A DNA stretch of 64,000 nt from Agromyces mariniharenae (GCF_008122505.1 NZ_VSSB01000001.1:2588891-2652890); one strand, 5' to 3'; positions 37,052-50,464 are shown, counted from the first letter of the stretch. Made by a program: numbers and translations. Notes: generated by a model not told the origin, from the letters alone.

Positions 37052-38008
37052 GTGTCATCCCGCTCCGAGACCGAGACCCCAGCGCCGCCCGCGCACCACG
37101 CCTCGGTGAGCCGGTCGGGGCTCGCGTTCGCGATCGCGGCCTACGGCCTCTGGGGCTTCCTCCCCGTCTACTTCATCGCGCTCGAGCCGGCCGGTCCGAT
37201 CGAGATCGTCGGATGGCGCGTGCTGCTCTCGCTCGTCTTCTGCGTGCTGCTCATCACCGTGACCCGAGCCTGGCGTCCGTTCATGGCGCTCGTGCGCGAT
37301 CGGCGGGTGCTGTTCACGATGGGGCTCGCGGGCGTGCTCATCTTCGTGAACTGGTCGACGTACGTCTATGCGACGCTCACGAACCAGGTCGTCGAGGCGG
37401 CGCTCGGCTACTTCATCAACCCGATCGTCACGGTGTTCCTCGGCGTGCTCGTGCTCCGCGAGCGCCTGAACGCCACCCAGTGGGTCGCCGTGGGCATCTC
37501 GATCGTGGCGGTCGTCGTACTCGCCGTCGGCTACGGCCAGCTGCCGTGGATCGCGCTGGTGCTCGCGTTCTCGTTCGGCTTCTACGGGCTCATCAAGAAG
37601 CGGGTCGGACCGAAGGTCGACGCGGTGTCGGGCCTCACGCTCGAGACGGCGTGGCTCGCGCCGCTGGCCGTGGCGCAGCTCGTGTTCGTCGCCATGACGA
37701 GCGGGCTCACCATGGGCACGGTCAGCCCGTGGCACACGGTGCTGCTGCTCATGGCCGGTGTTGTGACGGCCATCCCGCTGCTGCTCTTCGCCGCGGCCTC
37801 GCGGCGTCTCCCACTCATCTTCATGGGGTTCATCCAGTACTTCGCGCCCTTCATCCAGTTCCTGGTCGGCGTGTTCGTGCTGCAGGAGCCCATGCCGCCC
37901 GAGCGATGGATCGGGTTCGCCCTCGTCTGGCTCGCCCTCCTGGTGCTCACGTTCGACCTCGTGCGTGGAGCGCGGTCGGCGCGACGCGCCCCGGTGGAGC
38001 CGATCTAG
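37052..38008 (+). CDS. rarD: EamA family transporter, RarD type
   Basis: A 318-residue inner-membrane protein with about ten hydrophobic spans in two EamA repeats. RarD-type features are GLAFAIAAYGLWGFLPVYF near the start, EIVGWRVLLSLVFC, and ATLTNQVVEAALGYFINPIV. The family includes the chloramphenicol-sensitivity protein RarD, but the transported molecule is not established. The gene stands alone, between the groES terminator and the amino-acid transporter region. Confidence 0.9.
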   Translation: MSSRSETETPAPPAHHASVSRSGLAFAIAAYGLWGFLPVYFIALEPAGPIEIVGWRVLLSLVFCVLLITVTRAWRPFMALVRDRRVLFTMGLAGVLIFVNWSTYVYATLTNQVVEAALGYFINPIVTVFLGVLVLRERLNATQWVAVGISIVAVVVLAVGYGQLPWIALVLAFSFGFYGLIKKRVGPKVDAVSGLTLETAWLAPLAVAQLVFVAMTSGLTMGTVSPWHTVLLLMAGVVTAIPLLLFAAASRRLPLIFMGFIQYFAPFIQFLVGVFVLQEPMPPERWIGFALVWLALLVLTFDLVRGARSARRAPVEPI

Positions 38009-38160
38009 GGGTTCGTCGTGGCGTCAGGGCCCGCGTCCGGGGGTCACGCTCGATCCGCGCGTCGGAAGCCTCCGACACGACGATTCCGTGCGTGCTCGCG
38101 CAGGAAGGTGTCGGCAAGGTAACGATTCCGAGGGTGTTACACGGTTGTGACCGGGTTCAC

Positions 38161-38189
38161 TTGTTTCCTCCAGAGGCGGGCAATACTGT
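38161..38189 (+). promoter_or_regulatory. Candidate promoter of the binding-protein gene
   Basis: TTGTTT (38161-38166) and TACTGT (38184-38189) are 17 bases apart, giving a leader of about 55-60 bases. A small inverted repeat GTAAC-N12-GTTAC lies 20-40 bases upstream and might bind a regulator. Confidence 0.45.
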
Positions 38190-38250
38190 CAAAGCCACGG
38201 CGTCTCCAGACGCTGCTTTGTGTACCAGTCCTTCAGTCCCAAGGAGCAAC

Positions 38251-39543
38251 ATGAGCGTATTCGCGAAGGCCACGGCCTCGCGCTCGGCTCGCGCAGCGTG
38301 GACGGGGGTCGCCATCGCCGGCGTCAGTGCCCTCCTCCTCACCGCGTGCAGCACGGGTGCCCCGGCCCCCGCCGAATCGGAAGAACCGACCGAGGCGGCC
38401 GGCGACGCCCTGCCCATCGAGGCCGGCGAACGCGACCTGACCCTCAAGGTCGGCACGATCCTCCCGCAGAGTGGAACGCTCGCATTCCTCGGCCCGCCCG
38501 AGGAGGCCGGTGTCGCGCTCGCGGCGCAGGAGATCAACGACGCCGACCTCGGCATCAACGTCGAGGTCGTCTACCGCGACTCGGGTGACACCACCACCGA
38601 CATCGCCACCGTCTCGGTGACCGACCTCCTCTCGCAGGACGTCTCGGCCATCATCGGTGCCGCGTCGTCCGGTGTGTCGTTCACCGTGATCGACCAGATC
38701 ACCGCTGCGGGTGTCGTGCAGTTCTCGCCGGCGAACACGTCGCCCGACTTCACCGACTACGAGGACAACGGCCTGTACTTCCGTACCGCGCCGTCCGACC
38801 TCCTCCAGGGTGAGGTGCTCGGCAACCTGATCGCAGAAGACGGCGCTTCGACGCTCGGCCTGCTCGTCCTGAACGACCCCTACGGCACCGGCCTCGCGGC
38901 CGCGACCAAGGAGTCCTTCGAGGCGGCCGGCGGCGAGGTCGTGGCCGAGGAGCTCTTCAACACGGGTGACTCGAACTTCGACGCGCAGCTCTCGGCGATC
39001 AACGCCGCGAACCCCGACGCCGTGGCGGTCATCACGTTCGACGAGGCCAAGGTCGTCGTTCCGGCACTGGTCGGCTCCGGCTACCCGGGCGACCAGCTGT
39101 ACTTCGTCGACGGCAACCTGGCCGACTACAGCGCGGACTTCGCGCCCGGCCTGATCGCCGGCGCCAAGGGCACGCTGCCCGGCCCGAAGCTCGAGGACGA
39201 CTTCCGTGACCGCATGCTCGGCATCAACGCCGACCTCGCGGACTACAGCTACGGACCCGAGTCGTACGACGCGCTGATGCTCATCGCCCTTGCGGCGTAC
39301 GCGGCGAACAGCACCGAGGGTGCCGACATCGCCGAGTACCTCCGCCAGGTGTCGGGCGGCACCGGCGACGGCGAGGCGGTCTCCTCCTTCGCCGACGCTG
39401 CGGCGCTCCTCGCCGAGGGCCAGCAGATCGACTTCGACGGCGCGTCCGGCCCGATCACCCTCGACGAGAACGGTGACCCGACCGAGGCGACCATCGGAAT
39501 CTACGAGTACGGCGACGACAACACGTACACTCGCGTCAACTAG
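38251..39543 (+). CDS. Branched-chain amino-acid ABC transporter substrate-binding lipoprotein
   Basis: Periplasmic-binding-protein-like lipoprotein, 430 residues from ATG 38251 with AAGGAG upstream. The signal peptide ends in the lipobox LLLTAC with Cys33 as the lipidated residue. The mature part fits the Leu/Ile/Val receptor family (LKVGTILPQSGTLAFLGPPE, then ADLVITQ-like blocks such as IIGAASSGVSFTVIDQI). It faces the livHMGF genes from the other side of the gene-free stretch and very probably serves that permease. The exact ligand is not known. Confidence 0.9.
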   Translation: MSVFAKATASRSARAAWTGVAIAGVSALLLTACSTGAPAPAESEEPTEAAGDALPIEAGERDLTLKVGTILPQSGTLAFLGPPEEAGVALAAQEINDADLGINVEVVYRDSGDTTTDIATVSVTDLLSQDVSAIIGAASSGVSFTVIDQITAAGVVQFSPANTSPDFTDYEDNGLYFRTAPSDLLQGEVLGNLIAEDGASTLGLLVLNDPYGTGLAAATKESFEAAGGEVVAEELFNTGDSNFDAQLSAINAANPDAVAVITFDEAKVVVPALVGSGYPGDQLYFVDGNLADYSADFAPGLIAGAKGTLPGPKLEDDFRDRMLGINADLADYSYGPESYDALMLIALAAYAANSTEGADIAEYLRQVSGGTGDGEAVSSFADAAALLAEGQQIDFDGASGPITLDENGDPTEATIGIYEYGDDNTYTRVN

Positions 39544-39557
39544 TACGCGTCGCCTGG

Positions 39558-39586
39558 AAGGGCCCCGGCTTCGGCCGGGGCCCTTT
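39558..39586 (+). terminator. Terminator after the binding-protein gene
   Basis: AAGGGCCCCGGC (39558-39569), loop TTCG, then GCCGGGGCCCTTT (39574-39586). This is a 12-bp stem on a UUCG tetraloop ending in TTT, a good intrinsic terminator. Confidence 0.85.
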
Positions 39587-40135
39587 CGCGTGCCCGGGCT
39601 TCGGTCAGGGCCTTCGCGTGCATGGGGGGAGTCGTCAACACCGACCCGCGGCTCAGGCGCGGCTCAGGCGATCGGCCCGGATTCAGGCCGCATTCGGGGA
39701 TCCGGTCCTGAGCAGCGCTCGATCGCCTGATTCGGGGCGGTGGCGTCGACCGGCACAGCTCCGGGGGACGCGTCGGCAGAGGGTCCCGCCCCATCGGACG
39801 CTTCGGGCCCGAGCGCCGCCCTCTGGCGGGCCCGGCCCGGCCCGCACACTCTGCACACGGCGAGGCGGGACGGATGCCGCGGACCCACGCGCCACGCCGG
39901 GCAGGCCCGAGCAGTCGCGGCATCCGTCGCCACGGCCCGCCCCCACCACGCGCTGCTGACGCGAAGCGGGGCGGATGCCGCGAACCCACCTGCCACGCTC
40001 GGGCAGGCCGGAGCGGCATCCGCGGACGCTGCGCTCACCGCCCTGCGGACGCGCGCGCCTACCACCGGGCCGCACAGGGCGGCCGCTGCGGCATCCGGGA
40101 CCATGGCCCGCCCCTACCGCACGCGCCACACACGC
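39587..40135. repeat. Gene-free stretch with imperfect tandem repeat
   Basis: No gene is supported here; open frames are G+C artefacts without binding sites or family sequence. From about 39862 the DNA repeats itself imperfectly. GGATGCCGCG, then ACCCAC..GCCACGC, GGGCAGG and GGCATCCG recur with a 101-base offset (39872 and 39973). The stretch between GGCATCCG and the next GGATGCC (CCACGGCCCGCCCCCACC) returns at about 40103 as CCATGGCCCGCCCCTACC. The block before 39862 shows only G+C-rich sequence. Confidence 0.55.
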
Positions 40136-40171
40136 GAAGAGGGGCGGATGCCGCGGCATCCGCCCCTCTTC
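40136..40171 (-). terminator. Perfect palindrome ending the livHMGF operon
   Basis: GAAGAGGGGCGGATGCC (40136-40152), two centre bases, and its exact complement (40155-40171) form a 36-base palindrome 15 bases beyond the livF stop. It is the last element of the tandem repeat and is built around the chromosomal word GGATGCCGCGGCATCC. It very likely terminates the minus-strand operon. Confidence 0.75.
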
Positions 40172-40185
40172 GGGATCGATCGGGT

Positions 40186-40956
40186 CTACTCGTCCTGGCC
40201 GAGCGTGCCCAGGTACAGGCCGATGACCTTCGGGTCGTTCAGCAGGTCGCGACCGGTGCCGGTGTAGGCGTCGTGTCCCTGGTCGAGCACGTAGCCGCGG
40301 TCGCAGATCTGCAGGCAGCGGCGGGCGTTCTGCTCCACCATGATGGTCGTGACGCCGGCCCGGTTGATCTCCTTGACCCGCAGGAACGCCTCGTCCTGGC
40401 GCACCGGCGACAGGCCCGCGCTGGGCTCGTCGAGCAGCAGCACGTGCGGACCCATCATGAGCGCACGGGACATGGCGACCATTTGGCGCTCACCGCCCGA
40501 CAGCGATCCGGCCCGCTGGCCGAGGCGCTTGCCGAGCTCGGGGAAGATCTCGGTCACGAACGCGAGGCGGTCCTTGAGGCCCTTGGGCTTCTGGAACATC
40601 CCCATCTCGAGGTTCTCCTGGATCGTCAGCGAGGGGAAGACGTTGTTCGTCTGCGGGACGAAGCCGACTCCCTTCGCGACGAGCTTGTTCGCCTTGAGGT
40701 TGGTGATCTCCTCGCCCTGCAGCCGGATCGCGCCGTCGCGCACCTTCACGAGGCCGAAGATCGACTTCAGCAGCGTGGACTTGCCCGCGCCGTTCGGACC
40801 GATGATCCCGATGAGCTCGCCCTGCCTCGCGACGAGGGAGCACGAGTTGAGGATGTTCACGCCGGGGAGGTACCCCGCCGTGACGTTGTCGACCTCGACG
40901 ACCGCCTCGGCCACGGGGTCGAGCACCGCGCCGGCGGCCGGTTCACTGTTCGTCAT
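40186..40956 (-). CDS. livF: Branched-chain amino-acid ABC transporter ATPase LivF
   Basis: One of two cytoplasmic ATPases of the importer. The 256-residue product has the Walker A IIGPNGAGKSTLLKSIFGL, the signature LSGGERQMVAMSRALM and Walker B VLLLDEPSAGLSP. LivF-type VENVTAGYLPGVNIL-like lead and the TIMVEQNARRCLQICDRGYV block fit this subunit. It overlaps livG by 14 bases and ends before a palindromic terminator. Confidence 0.95.
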   Translation of the reverse strand: MTNSEPAAGAVLDPVAEAVVEVDNVTAGYLPGVNILNSCSLVARQGELIGIIGPNGAGKSTLLKSIFGLVKVRDGAIRLQGEEITNLKANKLVAKGVGFVPQTNNVFPSLTIQENLEMGMFQKPKGLKDRLAFVTEIFPELGKRLGQRAGSLSGGERQMVAMSRALMMGPHVLLLDEPSAGLSPVRQDEAFLRVKEINRAGVTTIMVEQNARRCLQICDRGYVLDQGHDAYTGTGRDLLNDPKVIGLYLGTLGQDE

Positions 40957-41846
40957 CGATGAGCTCCTTCATGGCCTCGACATGGTCGGTGTCGGTGGCA
41001 CCGAGGTCGGTGTCGTGGTGGGCGCCGAGGTAGGCGTCGATCACGGCCTGGTCCTGCATGACGTTGTGCGGGTCGCCCTCGGCCACGATCTTGCCCTCGG
41101 CCATCACGATCACCCAGTCGGCGATGTGACGCACCATGTGCATGTCGTGCTCGACGAACAGCACCGTCATGCCCTGGGACTTCAGGTCGAGGATGTGGTC
41201 GAGCAGCGACTGCGTGAGCGCCGGGTTCACACCCGCCATCGGCTCGTCGAGCATGACGAGCGTCGGGTCGCTCATGAGCGCCCGCGCCATCTCGAGGAGC
41301 TTGCGCTGTCCGCCGGAGAGGCTCGCCGCGTAGTCCTCCTTCTTGGCGTCGAGCTTGAATCGGCCGAGGAGCTCGATCGCCTTGGCGTCGATCTCCTCCT
41401 CCTGCTTGCGCCAGATGAAGGGCAGGATCGAGCGGAACAGGTTCTCACCCGACTGGCCCTTCGCACCGAGCTTCATGTTGTCCATGACGGTGAGCAGGCC
41501 CAGCGCCTTCGTGAGCTGGAAGGTGCGGATGAGGCCCATGCGCGCCACCCGGTAGGCGGGGACGTGCGCCAGCGAGCGACCGTCGAACTCCCACTTGCCC
41601 TCGTCGGGCTTGTCGAAGCCCGTGAGCAGGTTGAAGAACGTGGTCTTGCCGGCACCGTTCGGCCCGATGAGGGCCGTGATGGCCCCGCGCGGGATCTCGA
41701 CGTGGTCGACGTCGACGGCGGTGAGGCCGCCGAAGGTGCGCTTGACGCCGTCGGCGATCAGGATCGGGTCGACCTTCTGGACGCCCGGTGCGGGTTCGCC
41801 GACGTGGAGGCCGGTGGTCTTCACCGGCTTGGACGTGGGAGTGGTT

Positions 41847-41857
<11 letters not shown>
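40943..41857 (-). CDS. livG: Branched-chain amino-acid ABC transporter ATPase LivG
   Basis: The second ATPase, 304 residues. The start appears to be TTG 41857, overlapping livM by 11 bases, with AAGGAG about nine bases upstream. Walker A is LIGPNGAGKTTFFNLLTGFD. The LivG-specific insertion before the signature, LSGGQRKLLEMARALM, is present, and Walker B is LVMLDEPMAGVNP. The N-terminal 25 residues and the acidic C-terminal tail (HHDTDLGATDTDHVEAMKEL) are extensions not seen in E. coli LivG. Confidence 0.93.
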
Positions 41858-45948
<4,091 letters not shown>

Positions 45949-46048
45949 AAAGGCGGAGCAGGAGCGCTCGCGACGCGCCAGCGTTGCGAAGCGTGCCGCG
46001 GTCAGACTCGAGAACGTGAGGCCACGCCCTGTTCCGGGCTCGTGCCGC

Positions 46049-46091
46049 GTCTCGATACGCGTCGCGCTGCGCGCGGCGCTACTCGACGACC
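46049..46091. repeat. Dispersed intergenic hairpin repeat, copy 2
   Basis: GTCTCGATACGCGTCG, then CGCTGCGCGCGG, then CGCTACTCGACGACC. A second partial end (GGTTACTCGACGACC) follows at 46095-46109. The ends match copy 3 near 56.03 kb base for base. It separates guaB from the convergent aminotransferase gene. Confidence 0.65.
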
Positions 46092-46111
46092 GGGGTTACT
46101 CGACGACCGGG

Positions 46112-47263
46112 TCAACGCGCCTCCGCCAGCCGCGTCACCGCCTCCGCCAGCACCTCCGGCGTGCACGCGAAGTTGAGGCGCGCGTGGCCGCGGCCGACGG
46201 ATGCCCCGAAGGCGGGTCCGCCCGTGAGCGCCACCTTCGCGTGCTCGAGCGCGTGCGCCGCGGGGTCGTCGCCCCAGCCCAGCGCGGACAGGTCGAGCCA
46301 GGCGAGGTACGTGGCCTCCGGCATCCGATAGCGCACGTCGGGCAGCTCGTCGGCGAGGAGGTCGGCGAGCAGGCGCCGGTTGTCGTCGAGGCTCGCGAGC
46401 ACGCCGTCGAGCCAATGGCCGCCCTCCTGGAAGGCCGCGATCGTCGCGATGGCGCCGAACTGGCTCATGCGCCACGAGACCTCCTCGGGCATCCGACCGC
46501 GCACCGCGTCGCCGCGTTCGCTCGCCGTCACGATGAGCGCGGCCTTCAGCCCGGCGATGTTGAACGCCTTGGTGGCACCGGTGACGGCGACGCCCCATTC
46601 GCGCGCGGCATCCGACACCGTGAGGAACGGCGTGTACGGCGTCGTCGGCTGCGCGAGCGCGCCGTGCACCTCGTCGGACACGATCGTCACGCCGAACCGC
46701 GCCGCGAGCTCGGCCAGGGCGGCGAGCTCCGCCGATGCGGGGTTGATGCCGAGGGGGTTGTGCGGGTTGCAGAGCACCATCGAGCGGGCGCCGGCCGCGA
46801 AGGCCGCCTCGAGGCCGTCGAGGTCGAGCGACCAGCCCTCGTCGATGCCGCCGCGCATGGGCACCTCGACGACGGAGGCGCCGGCCTCGGCGACGAGGGC
46901 GTAGAACGGCGGGTAGACCGGCGGCGTGAGCACGACGCCGTCGCCCCGCTCGGTGACCTGGCGGAGCACCTCGACGATGCCCATGCTCACGTCGGCGGTG
47001 CACGTGATGCGGGCCGGATCGACGTCCCAGCCGAGGCGCGTGGCCGCGAAGCCCTGGAACGCCTCGGCGACCTGGCGCCCGCCCGATGCGTAGCCCGTGT
47101 CGGAGCGTTCGATCGCCGCGTGCAGCGCGTGCGCGATGGGCTCGGCCAGCGGGTAGTCCATCTCGGCGACGGGCAGGGGCAGCACGTCGGACGGGAATGT
47201 GCGCCACTTGACGCTGGTCCGGCTGCGGAGGACGTCGAGGGGCTCTGCGGCGACGCGTTGCAT
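46112..47263 (-). CDS. MalY/PatB-type PLP aminotransferase (C-S lyase family)
   Basis: A fold-type I PLP enzyme of 383 residues. The start is ATG 47263 (MQRVAAEPLDVLRSRTSVKW); the frame is open upstream without family sequence. Features are the N-terminal LPLPVAEMDYPLAEPI, typical of MalY/PatB, the NPHNPLG loop, DEVHGAL, and the PLP lysine in TGATKAFNIAGLKAAL. Members are cystathionine beta-lyases or aminotransferases, and the substrate here is not settled. Between it and the divergent ABC-F gene lie 116 bases. Confidence 0.87.
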   Translation of the reverse strand: MQRVAAEPLDVLRSRTSVKWRTFPSDVLPLPVAEMDYPLAEPIAHALHAAIERSDTGYASGGRQVAEAFQGFAATRLGWDVDPARITCTADVSMGIVEVLRQVTERGDGVVLTPPVYPPFYALVAEAGASVVEVPMRGGIDEGWSLDLDGLEAAFAAGARSMVLCNPHNPLGINPASAELAALAELAARFGVTIVSDEVHGALAQPTTPYTPFLTVSDAAREWGVAVTGATKAFNIAGLKAALIVTASERGDAVRGRMPEEVSWRMSQFGAIATIAAFQEGGHWLDGVLASLDDNRRLLADLLADELPDVRYRMPEATYLAWLDLSALGWGDDPAAHALEHAKVALTGGPAFGASVGRGHARLNFACTPEVLAEAVTRLAEAR

Positions 47264-47379
47264 GCGTCCAGCTTGCCCCACGATGGCACGGTGGCGTCGC
47301 ATGCCGCTGGCCGGTAGTCTGATCGGCTGCCCTCTCCGGGCGGCGCGGCTCGCGCCGCGAACGGATCGGACACTCACCC

Positions 47380-49080
47380 ATGGGCTTCATCGACGTCAAC
47401 GGCGTCTCCTTCTCGCTCCCCGACGGGCGGCCGCTGCTCGCCGACCTCGCGTTCCGCGTGACCGAGGGGCGCACGACCGCGCTCATCGGCGCGAACGGCG
47501 CGGGCAAGTCGACCCTCCTGCGGATCATCCGCGGCGACCTGCGACCCGACGAGGGGAGCGTGCAGGTCGACGGCGGGCTCGGCGTGATGGACCAGTTCGT
47601 GGGCACCGGCCGGACGGTGCCGGGCGCCGCGCCGACCGTGGCGGGACTGCTCGTGTCGGTGGCGCCGGAGCGCGTCCGCGACGCGGCGCTCGAGCTCGAG
47701 GCATCCGAGGACGCCCTCATCGAACGCGATGACACCGAGACGCAGATGCGCTACGCGTCGGCGCTCGCCGAGTACGCAGAGGCGGGCGGCTACGAGCAGG
47801 AGGTCGTGTGGGACCACTGCACGATGGCCGCGCTGGGCGTCCCGTTCGAGCGGGCGAAGTGGCGCGAGCTCGCGACGCTGTCGGGCGGCGAGCAGAAGCG
47901 GCTCGCGCTCGAGGCGCTGCTGCGCGGGCCCGAGCAGGTGCTGCTGCTCGACGAGCCCGACAACTCGCTCGACGTTCCCGGCAAGCGCTGGCTCGAGGCG
48001 CAGCTGCGCGCGACGCCGAAGACCGTGCTGCTCGTGTCGCACGACCGCGAGCTGCTCGCGAGCGCCGCCGACCGCATCGTGACGCTCGAGCTCGGCGCCG
48101 CGGGCAACACCGCCTGGGTGCACGGCGGCAGCTTCGAGGGCTACCACGAGGCGCGCGAGGAGCGCTTCGCCCGGCTCGACGAGCTGCGCCGGCGCTGGGA
48201 CGAGCAGCACGTCGCGCTGAAGACGCTCGTCGCGACCCTCAAGGTGAAGGCGACGTACAACGACGGCATGGCGTCGCGCTACCAGGCGGCGGTGACGCGG
48301 CTGCGCAAGTTCGAGGAGGCCGGGCCGCCCGAGGAGCGGCCGCCGGCGCGTGCGGTGTCGATGCGGCTGCGCGGCTCCCGCACGGGCAAGCGCGCGGTCG
48401 TGTGCGAGCGCCTCGAGCTGAGCGGGCTCATGAGGCCGTTCGACCTCGAGGTCTGGTACGGCGACCGCGTCGCGGTGCTCGGCTCGAACGGCTCGGGCAA
48501 GTCGCACTTCCTGCGGCTGCTCGCCGGCGGCGGCACGGAGCCCGATCGCACGCTCGGCCACGTGACGACGGTCGGCGAGACGCTCGCGCGCGTCCCGCAC
48601 GAGGGTCGGGCCGTGCTCGGCGCCCGGGTGGTGCCGGGGTGGTTCGCGCAGAACCACGAGCATCCCGAATTCCACGGACGCACGCTGCTCGACATCCTGC
48701 ATCGGGGTGACGCGAACCGCGAGGGCATGGCCCGCGAGGCCGCGAGCTCGGCGCTCGACCGGTACGGGCTCGCGGCGGCCGCGCAGCAGCGGTTCGAGTC
48801 GCTCTCGGGCGGGCAGCAGGCCCGGCTGCAGATCCTGCTGCTCGAACTGTCGGGCGCCACGCTGCTGCTGCTCGACGAGCCGACCGACAACCTCGACCTC
48901 GTCTCAGCGGAGGCGCTCGAGGACGCGCTGTCGCGGTTCGACGGCACGGTGCTCGCGGTCACGCACGACCGGTGGTTCACGCGCAGCTTCGACCGGTTCC
49001 TGGTCTTCCGGTCCGACGGCGAGGTGGTCGAGTCGGATGCCCCGGTGTGGGACGAGGCGCGGGTGGTGCGGGCGCGGTAG
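47380..49080 (+). CDS. ABC-F family ATPase
   Basis: A soluble protein of 566 residues with two ABC cassettes and no membrane spans, typical of ABC-F ribosome-associated ATPases. Cassette 1 has LIGANGAGKSTLLRII, LSGGEQKRLALEALL and LLLDEPDNSLD. Cassette 2 (from about residue 345) has LGSNGSGKSHFLRLL, LSGGQQARLQILLLE and LLLDEPTDNLD. The interdomain linker carries ARLDELRRRWDEQHVALKTL. The subgroup (translation factor or antibiotic-resistance type) cannot be decided from sequence alone. Confidence 0.9.
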   Translation: MGFIDVNGVSFSLPDGRPLLADLAFRVTEGRTTALIGANGAGKSTLLRIIRGDLRPDEGSVQVDGGLGVMDQFVGTGRTVPGAAPTVAGLLVSVAPERVRDAALELEASEDALIERDDTETQMRYASALAEYAEAGGYEQEVVWDHCTMAALGVPFERAKWRELATLSGGEQKRLALEALLRGPEQVLLLDEPDNSLDVPGKRWLEAQLRATPKTVLLVSHDRELLASAADRIVTLELGAAGNTAWVHGGSFEGYHEAREERFARLDELRRRWDEQHVALKTLVATLKVKATYNDGMASRYQAAVTRLRKFEEAGPPEERPPARAVSMRLRGSRTGKRAVVCERLELSGLMRPFDLEVWYGDRVAVLGSNGSGKSHFLRLLAGGGTEPDRTLGHVTTVGETLARVPHEGRAVLGARVVPGWFAQNHEHPEFHGRTLLDILHRGDANREGMAREAASSALDRYGLAAAAQQRFESLSGGQQARLQILLLELSGATLLLLDEPTDNLDLVSAEALEDALSRFDGTVLAVTHDRWFTRSFDRFLVFRSDGEVVESDAPVWDEARVVRAR

Positions 49081-49158
49081 CGGCATCGTGCTGCGCCGCG
49101 CGGGGGCATCGTGCGGCGCCGCGTGGCGGCGTCCGTGTGCCCGGAGGGGACCCTTCGG

Positions 49159-49164
49159 TAGGGT
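49159..49164 (+). promoter_or_regulatory. -10 box of guaB3 (leaderless layout)
   Basis: TAGGGT, then TGACGG, then the GTG start at 49171. The six-base spacing and lack of a ribosome binding site match the other leaderless candidates. Confidence 0.5.
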
Positions 49165-49170
49165 TGACGG

Positions 49171-50295
49171 GTGACCCAGGAGATCGAGATCGGCCGCTCC
49201 AAGCGAGGCCGCCGCGTCTACGCGTTCGACGACATCGCGATCGTGCCGAGCCGGCGTACGCGCGACCCTGAAGACGTGTCGGTCGGCTGGTCGATCGACG
49301 CGTACCAGTTCGACATCCCGTTCCTCGCGGCGCCGATGGACTCGGTCGTGTCGCCGCGCATCGCGATCATGATGGGACAGCTCGGCGGCCTCGGCGTGCT
49401 CGACCTCGAGGGCCTCTGGACGCGCTACGAGGACCCCGAGCCCGTGCTCGCCGAGATCCGCAACCTCACGCCCGAGCGGGCCACGTCGCGCATGCAGCAG
49501 CTCTACGCCGAGCCGATCAAGCCCGACCTCGTCACGGCTCGACTCGCCGAGATCCGCGCGGCCGGCGTGACGGTCGCGGGCGCGCTCTCGCCGCAGCGCA
49601 CGCAGGAGCTCTACGAGACCGTCGTCGCGGCGGGCGTCGACCTCTTCGTCATCCGCGGCACCACCGTCTCGGCCGAGCACGTCTCGAAGAACGTCGAGCC
49701 CCTCAACCTCAAGAAGTTCATCTACGAGCTCGACGTGCCCGTCATCGTCGGCGGCGCGGCCACCTACACCGCGGCGCTGCACCTCATGCGCACGGGCGCG
49801 GCGGGCGTGCTCGTCGGCTTCGGCGGCGGCGCGGCCTCGACCACGCGCGCGACGCTCGGCATCCACGCGCCCATGGCGACGGCGGTGGCGGATGTCGCGG
49901 GCGCGCGTCGCGACTACCTCGACGAGTCCGGCGGCCGCTACGTGCACGTCATCGCCGACGGCGGCGTGGGCAAGTCGGGCGACATCGTGAAGGCGATCGC
50001 GTGCGGCGCGGACGCGGTGATGCTCGGTGCCGCGCTCGCCCGCGCGACCGACGCCCCCGGCGGCGGGTACCACTGGGGCGCCGAGGCGCACCATTCGAAG
50101 CTGCCCCGCGGCCAGCGCGTGCAGGTCGGGCAGGTGGCGTCGCTCGAGGAGGTGCTCTACGGGCCGGCGCCGGCCGCCGACGGCAGCGCGAACCTCGTGG
50201 GCGCGCTGCGACGCTCGATGGCGACGACCGGCTACTCCGACCTCAAGGAGTTCCAGCGCGTCGAGGTCGTCGTCGCGCCGTACCAGGGGGCCTGA
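49171..50295 (+). CDS. guaB3: GuaB3-type IMP dehydrogenase-related protein
   Basis: A 374-residue TIM-barrel protein related to IMP dehydrogenase and GMP reductase but without CBS domains. It starts MTQEIEIGRSKRGRRVYAFDD. The IMPDH loop that holds the catalytic Cys reads FGGGAASTTRATLGIH here: Ser223 replaces Cys in the ICTTR position. HVIADGGVGKSGDIVKAIAC is conserved. Actinobacterial GuaB3 proteins are widespread with no agreed reaction; the lost Cys argues against IMPDH activity. Confidence 0.9.
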   Translation: MTQEIEIGRSKRGRRVYAFDDIAIVPSRRTRDPEDVSVGWSIDAYQFDIPFLAAPMDSVVSPRIAIMMGQLGGLGVLDLEGLWTRYEDPEPVLAEIRNLTPERATSRMQQLYAEPIKPDLVTARLAEIRAAGVTVAGALSPQRTQELYETVVAAGVDLFVIRGTTVSAEHVSKNVEPLNLKKFIYELDVPVIVGGAATYTAALHLMRTGAAGVLVGFGGGAASTTRATLGIHAPMATAVADVAGARRDYLDESGGRYVHVIADGGVGKSGDIVKAIACGADAVMLGAALARATDAPGGGYHWGAEAHHSKLPRGQRVQVGQVASLEEVLYGPAPAADGSANLVGALRRSMATTGYSDLKEFQRVEVVVAPYQGA

Positions 50296-50464
50296 CGCTC
50301 CTGGCCGTCGGGCCCGAGTCGCTGCCACCCGTCCTCCACAGGCGGGCTCTTGTCGGCGGTGCTGGGAGACGCCCGCGCGTCCGTTCCATCCGTCCGGGCG
50401 CTCGGGTAGCGTGGATTCCGGATCACGCGGTCTCGCCGTGAAACCGCGGGGATGGGGTACGACG

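Noticed and set aside
39862-40171. Possible CRISPR or attachment-site array
   Set aside because: The repeats are imperfect, not evenly spaced, without distinct spacers, and no cas, integrase or tRNA gene is near.
39740-40267. Open frames in the gene-free stretch before livF
   Set aside because: They lack binding sites and family sequence, run into livF on the opposite strand, and coincide with the DNA repeat, which explains the openness.
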